52,415 nt of DNA, taken from a virus. The stretch's first letter is position 1, and the number at the start of each line of letters is the position of its first letter. The notes beneath the pieces are model-generated. The model was not told the DNA's origin. It did no database searches and saw only the letters and a list, made by a program, of their open reading frames with translations. Of the stretch, positions 45,926 to 52,415 are shown piece after piece. The stretch covers positions 1 through 52,415 of the IMG/VR virus record IMGVR_UViG_3300024348_000054. One strand, given 5' to 3'. Position numbers and translations under genes: made by a program.

Positions 45926-48900
45926 ACATAAACGGAGCAGCTGATATATCAGGAATTACAACTCTTGGTGACCAAATACATTTTACAGCAGGAGGATCAT
46001 TAATAAGAAAATCAAATTCAGGTTGGAGTAATGCAACAACTCACGATTTACTGTATCAAGGTTGGTTAAATAATCCTGGGGACTATGTATATTTAAAGGC
46101 ACCTGGTAATAGCACTACTGATCACGGTATAGCTCTCATTGCAGACAACGTTATTGCTCTTGGTAGGTCTGACGTTGAAAGTGGACATATAGACACTGAC
46201 TCAGCAACTGCTCCGCTTAGTGAAAACTGGTTTGTACTAAATAATTCAAGTGCAACTTTTGCAGGTAGTGTAACTACAGGCGGTGATATAGATTTACCAT
46301 CAGGCAGTATGATTGACTGGTCAAATGGTGACGCAAGAATACAAGAAGGATTAGTAAATAACTATTCATTAAGTTTTCAAACATATGATGGTTCAGCTGT
46401 TACTACAGCGTTAAGATTAGATGGTGATAACACCGCAATTTTTGAAGGTAGCGTAGGGATTGGTACAGCACCTGTCTCTGGTGTAGAGTTACATGTTAAT
46501 GGTGAGATTAGAGTAGATAATACTAATGGTGTGGCTACTAGAATGATTAGGTCTAATTATTTTTCTGCTAGCAGTGATATTGAAGTTAGGTCTGGAGCAA
46601 GTGGAGATATAATACTTGGTGATGGAACTGCTAGATTAACTTTAGCTTCTGATGATACTGCAACTTTTGCAGGAACAATAACAACTGATAGATTAAGTTT
46701 GTTTACTAGTAACACAGACAGGGCAACCATACAAGCTGGATCAAGTGGTACAACTGGTCATCTTTATTTAAACTCTTACCAAGGATCTGATTTACACCAA
46801 TTAACATGGTCAGGTGCTAACAATGGTTTTTATCCACAAGGTGCTTCTGGTACTTTTAGTTTAGGATTAAATGGTAATAGATGGTCTAACGTATATACTA
46901 CAGCTTTAACAGCTTCTGGTGAGGTTGAAGGAGGTAGCTTAGATATAAACGGTGACGCTGACATATCTGGTGAAACATCATTTAAACCAACACATTATGG
47001 TTATACTGATGATCCAAATAGCAGTGATAGAACTATATTTAGTACTCATGATACAAATGGTTCAACTTCAAATAGACCTGTAAACTGGTCTTCAATATAT
47101 ACTCTTGGTGGTAGTACCAGAAATACATTACAAATAAGCACTAATGAAGATTACTCTGAAACTGGTATGTGGATTAGACAGCGTAATGCTAACTCCTCTT
47201 CTCCACAAGGAACTGGTTATCAAAACTGGACAGAAGTATGGACAACTAATCATGCTCCATTAACAAAGATTACAAATTGGGATGCAGGATATACATATAG
47301 TGGAGTAGGTCATTTACCTTTAGCCGCTGGTTCAGGATCTCCTTTAACTGGTGATTTATATTTAACTCTTTCAGGTTCAACACAAAGAGCTCTTTCTTCT
47401 ACAGGCACTAACAGTATGCAAATTGGAGATGCTGGAACTCAAGAGTTAAAGTTCAAAAATGCAGCTGGTAATTCTTTAACAATAAACTCAAGTGGTAACG
47501 CAACTTTTGCTGGCTCTATAACAAGTAGTGGCAGTGCAACATTTGCTTCAGATACAGACGCACAATTAATAAGCGGTAGAGCTAAAATAGGGTCTTACGT
47601 TGGTGATTATGTTTACTTTAGTCACATAGATTATGGTACGTCAAGTAATTATGCGCTTAAACAAAGCCCTACCGGTAACACAGAGGTAAATGCTCCAACA
47701 AACGGTACTGTAGCACTAAGCATAAACAATAGCCCTAAACTATCAGTGACAGGTGATAACTCTACTTTTCATAACGATATAGTAATAGATAATCACAATG
47801 GATCAAACCCAACAGATGCTGGTAGTTTATATTTTAATGAGTCTGGTACAACTTGGGGAACTGATATGTATGGGTTTAGAATTAACCTAGAAGGTAGTAG
47901 TAATTTATTAAATATACAAAGTCACGACACAAGCACAGAAAGAACTATTCTTTCTATGGCAAGGGATAATATGGCGGTTACATTTGGTGGTTCATTAACT
48001 ATACCTAATTATATATATCACGCAGGAGATGCAAACTCTTATTTTGGTTTTGAATATAATGATGCTTTTAGAGTTGTAGCTGGCGGAGGAGAAAAATTAC
48101 ATATAACTACATCTAGAGCTAGATTTAATTCACACATTTACGTAGGTCTTGACTCAGCATATGATATAGGACAAACTGGAACAAGATTTAGAAATATATA
48201 TGCAGATACATTATACGGTGATGGTAGTAATATAACAAATGTATCAGCAACTGATAGTACAAAGTTACCTTTGGCTGGTGGTACAATGTCAGGTGCTATC
48301 AATATATTAACAGACACTAGCAGTGAAGGTGCTATGTTAAAAATTGAACAAGACGGTACTGGCGATGCTGTAATTGACTATGTATTAACTGATACTAATC
48401 TGTGGAGAGTTGGTATAGATAACAGCAGTTCTGACGCTTTTAAATGGGGTATTGGTTCTTTTGGTAGCTACGAAAGAATGTCTCTTTCTACAGCTGGTAC
48501 TTTGACTGTTGTTGGTGGTGTAACAGGTACTACATTAACTGGTACAAGCTTAGATATAAATGGTGATGCTGATATATCAGGAACTTTAAACGTAGGTCAA
48601 GTTGATGCTGATGGTAATATAGCTGTTGTTAAAGGCAGTGCAACAATAAGAGTAGAAGAGAGTGGTGGTGCTGACGTAAGAATGGTTGCTGGTGGGTCAA
48701 CTGGTTATATTGGTACTTATAGTAATGATACTTTACAAATACAGCAGAACAGTGCTCCAGCTATAACTATAGACACTAGTAGAAACTCAACTTTTGCAGG
48801 AAGTATAACGCTTCCTAGTTCAAACACTCTAACAGGTTCTAGTGGTAAAGTTGGTTTTAGCGGTAGAGTATCAGGTTCAACACCAACAGGTACTACTGAT

Positions 48901-51042
48901 TTTACCACTAAAGCTTATGTTGATTTACAAATTGCAAACTTAGTTGCCTCAGCACCTAGCACATTAGATACATTAAACGAATTAGCAGATGCGTTAGGTG
49001 ATGATGCAAACTTTAGTACAACGGTTACAAACAGTATAGCTACTAAACTGCCTTTAGCTGGTGGAACAATGTCTGGTGATATTGTAATGGGTAATAACGA
49101 TATTACTGGTGTGAAGTTTATACAAGCTAATGGAAACGTGGATATTAGGACTGGTAGTGGAGAATACGCTATACATGCTAATGCAAACGGACAAACTGCT
49201 CTTTACAATAATGGTTTAAAAAAGTTTGAAACCACGTCAACAGGAGCTACTATTAATTCAAGTACGGCTACTTTTTTAATTGAAGGAGATGGTGTTACAA
49301 GTTCAAATTTAAAATTTAGATCAAATTCAGTTGATAGATGGAATGTAAATGTACCTAGCGGCCAAACAAATTTAGCTTTTACCACTGGCTCTACTAATGT
49401 TTTAAGTTTAGATACTTCCAACAACGCAACTTTTGGAGGTAATATTATAGCTTCATCTAATACAGCTGTTATACAAACACCAAGAATTAGTATGGAAGCT
49501 GATGGTACTTTAGATTGGGGAGCATCAAGAGATTATGGTACTTTAACTTTTGACACTGGCAAGATTATGATTAGAGCTCTAAGTGGTAAAGCAATGGAGC
49601 TTCAAACTAATGGAGCTACAACAGCTTTAACTTTAGATACTTCTCAAAACGCAACTTTTGCAGGAGATATAAATTTAGGTGCTAATCATATTGGTAGAGA
49701 TGGTGATAATTACGTTGGTTTTGAAACTGACAATCTAATTAAGTTTAGAGTTAATGGTGCTACACAAGTAAAACTTTCTGATGGTGTTCTTTCACCTCAA
49801 ACAGACAGTGATGTTGATTTAGGTACTAACTCAGTGAAATTTAAGAACGCTTATTTAGATAGCATACAGACTCCATTAATAACAACAGCTACTGATACTA
49901 GTTTGAAATTAAGACCAGACGGTACGGGACATCTATATCTTGGAGATGCTGGTGAAGGGTTTAATATTTATCACTATAACTCTGGTGAAGACGGTACGTA
50001 TGCTACATATAATTTTAATGGAGGTTGGTACACGTTACAAACAAATCAAACATCAGGTATTAAAATAAATGATCCTTTAGATGTACAAGGTAACATAACA
50101 GTAAGTGGTAATATAATATTAGGTGGTACAGGCCGTATTCAAGGTATTGATACAGTAAGTGCAAGTACAGATGCTGCAAGTAAATCTTATGTTGATACTA
50201 CTGTATCTGACAATTCTAGAGATATAGAAATTGATTCTTCTGGTAATGGCTCTGTTGATAGCACTTTAGCTGCTAGTGAATCATTAAGATTTAAAAAAGG
50301 TGATAACATAAGCATAGAAGAATCAGGCGGTGTTATTACAATTAACTCTGATGATACAAATTACTCTGTTGGAGATAATGGATTAACACAAAAGAATTTT
50401 ACAACAACTTTAAAAAATAAATTAGATGGTGTTGCAACAAACGCAACAGCAAATTCTTCTGATGCAACATTAAAAGCTAGAGGGAACCATACTGGAACTC
50501 AGGCAGCAAATACAATATCAGACTTTGATACTGAAGTTAGTAATAATACTACAGTAACTTCAAAAGCTAATATAGCTTCACCAACATTCACAGGAGTAGT
50601 AACTTCCCCAGCCGTAAAGGTAGGAGATGTTCAACTAACCACATCAATTGCATCAACTCATAACTATAATGGTTTTACTATTAATGGAGATGATTTTGGT
50701 AATGCAGATGGAACAGACGTATATCAAGGAGACCTTGTTTGTTTAAAAAGTACTGGTCGTTGGGAAACTTCAGATGCTAATGATAGTTCTATTTCTGTTG
50801 GTATGCTTGCAATTCAAACTGGTGAAGATATGAGTAGTCTACTTACTCATGGAACATACCATCTAAGTTATGACCCAGGAGGAAACCAAGGAGACCCTTT
50901 GTATATTAGTGAAAGTACAGGAAGAATCACTGCAACTAAACCAACTACCTCAGGTGCAATAGTAAGAGTAGTTGGATATTTATTAAGTTCTGCTGATGAA
51001 AAGATTTATTTTAACCCAGATGGAACTTGGATAGAGGTATAA
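45865..51042 (+). CDS. 3' part of the same large tail-fibre gene (about 1720 aa)
   Basis: The frame's first ATG (45865) is probably not a true start: its first seven codons only re-read the end of the upstream fibre. Coding sense begins at IVATGEVEATSLDINGAADI. The protein is a long array of beta-prism fibre units marked by SATFAGS-I/T closures and by SLDINGDADISG blocks. Another copy of the LVASAPSTLDTLNELADALGDDANFSTTVTNSI module lies near 1027-1065. KAYVD and SKSYVDTTVSD joints are typical of phage fibres. The end (GVVTSPAVKVGDVQLTTSI, then a small beta domain to YFNPDGTWIEV) resembles a trimer-forming tip. It likely determines host range. Confidence 0.8.
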   Translation: MAHGKCWAIVATGEVEATSLDINGAADISGITTLGDQIHFTAGGSLIRKSNSGWSNATTHDLLYQGWLNNPGDYVYLKAPGNSTTDHGIALIADNVIALGRSDVESGHIDTDSATAPLSENWFVLNNSSATFAGSVTTGGDIDLPSGSMIDWSNGDARIQEGLVNNYSLSFQTYDGSAVTTALRLDGDNTAIFEGSVGIGTAPVSGVELHVNGEIRVDNTNGVATRMIRSNYFSASSDIEVRSGASGDIILGDGTARLTLASDDTATFAGTITTDRLSLFTSNTDRATIQAGSSGTTGHLYLNSYQGSDLHQLTWSGANNGFYPQGASGTFSLGLNGNRWSNVYTTALTASGEVEGGSLDINGDADISGETSFKPTHYGYTDDPNSSDRTIFSTHDTNGSTSNRPVNWSSIYTLGGSTRNTLQISTNEDYSETGMWIRQRNANSSSPQGTGYQNWTEVWTTNHAPLTKITNWDAGYTYSGVGHLPLAAGSGSPLTGDLYLTLSGSTQRALSSTGTNSMQIGDAGTQELKFKNAAGNSLTINSSGNATFAGSITSSGSATFASDTDAQLISGRAKIGSYVGDYVYFSHIDYGTSSNYALKQSPTGNTEVNAPTNGTVALSINNSPKLSVTGDNSTFHNDIVIDNHNGSNPTDAGSLYFNESGTTWGTDMYGFRINLEGSSNLLNIQSHDTSTERTILSMARDNMAVTFGGSLTIPNYIYHAGDANSYFGFEYNDAFRVVAGGGEKLHITTSRARFNSHIYVGLDSAYDIGQTGTRFRNIYADTLYGDGSNITNVSATDSTKLPLAGGTMSGAINILTDTSSEGAMLKIEQDGTGDAVIDYVLTDTNLWRVGIDNSSSDAFKWGIGSFGSYERMSLSTAGTLTVVGGVTGTTLTGTSLDINGDADISGTLNVGQVDADGNIAVVKGSATIRVEESGGADVRMVAGGSTGYIGTYSNDTLQIQQNSAPAITIDTSRNSTFAGSITLPSSNTLTGSSGKVGFSGRVSGSTPTGTTDFTTKAYVDLQIANLVASAPSTLDTLNELADALGDDANFSTTVTNSIATKLPLAGGTMSGDIVMGNNDITGVKFIQANGNVDIRTGSGEYAIHANANGQTALYNNGLKKFETTSTGATINSSTATFLIEGDGVTSSNLKFRSNSVDRWNVNVPSGQTNLAFTTGSTNVLSLDTSNNATFGGNIIASSNTAVIQTPRISMEADGTLDWGASRDYGTLTFDTGKIMIRALSGKAMELQTNGATTALTLDTSQNATFAGDINLGANHIGRDGDNYVGFETDNLIKFRVNGATQVKLSDGVLSPQTDSDVDLGTNSVKFKNAYLDSIQTPLITTATDTSLKLRPDGTGHLYLGDAGEGFNIYHYNSGEDGTYATYNFNGGWYTLQTNQTSGIKINDPLDVQGNITVSGNIILGGTGRIQGIDTVSASTDAASKSYVDTTVSDNSRDIEIDSSGNGSVDSTLAASESLRFKKGDNISIEESGGVITINSDDTNYSVGDNGLTQKNFTTTLKNKLDGVATNATANSSDATLKARGNHTGTQAANTISDFDTEVSNNTTVTSKANIASPTFTGVVTSPAVKVGDVQLTTSIASTHNYNGFTINGDDFGNADGTDVYQGDLVCLKSTGRWETSDANDSSISVGMLAIQTGEDMSSLLTHGTYHLSYDPGGNQGDPLYISESTGRITATKPTTSGAIVRVVGYLLSSADEKIYFNPDGTWIEV
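45881..45890 (+). other. Frame change joining the two fibre frames
   Basis: The DNA reads GCT GGG CAA in the upstream frame; re-reading the third G (-1) gives GCT GGG GCA ATC GTT GCT ACT GGT and a continuous fibre. The restored segment aligns without gaps to an internal repeat of the downstream frame near 46881-46975 (RWSNVYTTALTASGEVE versus RWHTVNAGAIVATGEVE). There is no canonical X-XXY-YYZ slippery heptamer, so a sequencing or assembly loss of one base in the G run, or a real mutation, is more likely than programmed frameshifting. Confidence 0.75.
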
Positions 51043-51043
51043 A

Positions 51044-51976
51044 ATGGGAATAGTTAAAGTTAATAACATACCTTGGGCTAATATTTCTAAAGTAAATGGA
51101 ATACTAACAGCAGACTTTGCAAATATAATGGGAGAATCTGTTCCAGAAGCATCATTTGCAGATGATTATTCTGTAGCAAAATCTATTACTACTGGAACGG
51201 GACAAGCAGTAAGGATAGCAGATAGTGATGGTCATTTTAATTTTTTACATAACCAAGCCTATACAATATCATTTTGGATTAAGCCAGGTTGGTCAGCAAA
51301 CTTAAATACCAATATACATTTGTTTTCATCAACTACTGTTGGTTCAACTTCTTCAACTGCTAATATGATTAGAATATATTATCACGAAAGCCATAACAGG
51401 TTATACTTTCAATATAAATCAGGCTCAACTAATAAAACCAATTTTTATTTATTTCATTCTAACTCTGGAAATCATGCAGCAGCATATGCAGCAGCTGGAT
51501 TAGGTGCTTCATATTGGAGTGCAGCAAATAGAGGTAATGTTGGTGACAATGACTTTACAATGATTACTGTTGCAAAATCAACAACAAATTCTGCGGGAGC
51601 TAGTTATGCAAAAGTTTATTGGAATGGTACTTGGTTAGGTAATGGACATTATGGAGCAAATGGAACAGGAACAGGAACTCCTATTTTGACTAGTGATGAT
51701 AGACAAATAGCTTTAGGAAGTAATACTTGGACTTATACAAAATCTGGTGATAGTACAGAAACACAGTTTAATGATTTAACTATTTGGAATAAACAATTAT
51801 CAGCAACTGAAATATCAGAACTTTATAACAGTGGTACAAGACTTGATGCCACAGGACATAGTGCAGCATCAAATTTACAATTATATTATAAGTTTGAAAA
51901 CGATGGCACAGATAGTAGTGGTAATTCAGGTCCTGCATTTACATTAAGTGGTAACTCTAATTTTGAATCATTGTAA
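51044..51976 (+). CDS. 310-aa LamG/concanavalin-like domain protein
   Basis: Residues about 45-270 form a laminin-G-like jelly roll: AYTISFWIKPGW, a strand with LYFQYKSG, KVYWNGTWLGNGHYG, RQIALGSNTW, and the hallmark QFNDLTIWNKQLSATEISELYNSG. The C-terminal NLQLYYKFENDGTDSSGNSG is the usual closing strand. The family binds sugars or other surface ligands. With no signal peptide, and lying 1 bp after the large fibre gene, it is probably a fibre tip or adaptor that recognises host polysaccharide. It is the second LamG-type protein of the window, the first being the N-terminal domain of the 1314-aa protein. Confidence 0.82.
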   Translation: MGIVKVNNIPWANISKVNGILTADFANIMGESVPEASFADDYSVAKSITTGTGQAVRIADSDGHFNFLHNQAYTISFWIKPGWSANLNTNIHLFSSTTVGSTSSTANMIRIYYHESHNRLYFQYKSGSTNKTNFYLFHSNSGNHAAAYAAAGLGASYWSAANRGNVGDNDFTMITVAKSTTNSAGASYAKVYWNGTWLGNGHYGANGTGTGTPILTSDDRQIALGSNTWTYTKSGDSTETQFNDLTIWNKQLSATEISELYNSGTRLDATGHSAASNLQLYYKFENDGTDSSGNSGPAFTLSGNSNFESL

Positions 51977-52230
51977 TGAAATACTATATTACAACAACCG
52001 AAGTTTTTGAAACGTTAAACAAAGACAACATACAGTATGCAGTATATAGCATAGACAAAAGTAAATACATAGTCATAACAAGCGACACACTAGATGACGT
52101 CTTATTTGCTTTTAACGATGCATCAAGTCTTTCAATTTATACATTTGATAATGCTGTTGATTGGGTTGGAGACAATACAGGAATAGAAGAAAGTGAGTTT
52201 GATGAAATAGAATATATAGAAGGCTTATAG
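51976..52230 (+). CDS. 84-aa hypothetical protein
   Basis: The start overlaps the LamG gene stop (TAATG). The product is small, acidic and mixed alpha/beta (MKYYITTTEVFETLNKDNI, then strands YAVYSIDKSKYIVITSD and an acidic C-terminus ESEFDEIEYIEGL). There is no membrane or signal segment. I recognise no family. Its position after the fibre genes suggests a fibre-assembly chaperone or cap, but nothing in the sequence proves it. It stops at TAG. Confidence 0.6.
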   Translation: MKYYITTTEVFETLNKDNIQYAVYSIDKSKYIVITSDTLDDVLFAFNDASSLSIYTFDNAVDWVGDNTGIEESEFDEIEYIEGL

Positions 52231-52277
52231 ATAACGAATAGATAGATGATAGTGATTAATAATTTAAAAACAAAACG

Positions 52278-52415
52278 ATGAGTATATTAAGTACAATTTT
52301 TAGCAGTGGAGCTAAAGGATTAGTAGAAGGAGTTGGGGGTGTTATAGATAACCTACATACTTCTAAAGAAGAAAAATTAGCTGCCGAACAAAAGATCAAA
52401 GAGTTGATAGCTACG
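52278..52415 (+). CDS. N-terminal part of a probable three-helix holin
   Basis: The gene runs off the right edge; 46 residues are visible. The opening MSILSTIFSSGAKGLVEGVG, followed by VIDNLHTSKEEKLAAEQKIKEL, matches the start of the small holins with three transmembrane helices found in Bacteroidota phages and gene transfer agents (GTA-holin-like). There the N-terminal amphipathic stretch and a charged K/E helix precede the membrane helices. The membrane part is outside the window. A 47-bp AT-rich gap precedes it with no clear promoter. Confidence 0.65.
   Translation, partial: MSILSTIFSSGAKGLVEGVGGVIDNLHTSKEEKLAAEQKIKELIAT

Noticed and set aside
1-52415. TAG stop-codon recoding as in some crAss-like phages
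   Set aside because: TAG ends several complete genes at sensible places (24286, 32779, 35661, 52230), and no gene needs read-through of TAG to keep its known domains.

Overview
The window looks like about 52 kb of a tailed-phage genome from a Bacteroidota host, most likely a marine flavobacterium-like host. It is AT-rich, densely packed and almost entirely on the + strand. Many genes are joined by TAATG or ATGA overlaps. Leaders are A-rich rather than Shine-Dalgarno-like, and the one convincing promoter has the Bacteroidota form (TTG, then TAnnTTTG). TAG, TGA and TAA all end real genes, so the standard bacterial code applies. I place the phage with the crAss-like phages (Crassvirales). The reasons are the three consecutive very large proteins, the polymerase signature DFDID in the largest of them, and the characteristic N-termini of its two large neighbours. 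This placement rests on recalled family features, not on a search.

Region 1 (1-23961) is the giant-protein module: the end of a helical protein, a 1045-aa virion-type protein, a 4898-aa protein with an embedded HExxH peptidase-like segment and an RNA-polymerase catalytic loop, and an 1801-aa protein with a nuclease-like segment. In characterised crAss-like phages such proteins are packaged in the virion and ejected to transcribe early genes. Region 2 (23966-26816) is a metabolic island: a + strand SET-domain gene converges on, and overlaps, a second SET-domain gene, which lies in an operon with a class II (B12-dependent) ribonucleotide reductase on the minus strand. This island ends in a 322-bp intergenic region that holds promoters and a possible small membrane protein.

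Region 3 (26817-32679) holds a large non-secreted adhesin-like protein (LamG plus SprB/PKD-like repeats), small membrane proteins and an M15 peptidase that is probably the endolysin. Region 4 (32705-37818) is the most unusual part. It has a 24-residue CDGSH iron-sulfur peptide gene, a basic 45-aa protein, an exported thioredoxin-like protein whose WCxPC site reads WNDPN, a signal-peptide protein with Cys-rich repeats and a type IX secretion (T9SS) sorting domain, a virion-like protein, a probable outer-membrane beta-barrel protein and a two-helix holin-like protein. Several products appear destined for the host envelope rather than the virion.

Region 5 (37825-52230) is a receptor-binding or fibre cluster built from shared interchangeable modules. 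One roughly 2016-aa fibre gene is split in this sequence by a one-base frame change near 45885. The window ends inside a probable three-helix holin gene. Overall the order is virion cargo, nucleotide supply, adhesion and lysis, envelope modification, then host-range fibres. No tRNA, CRISPR array, insertion sequence or attachment site was seen.
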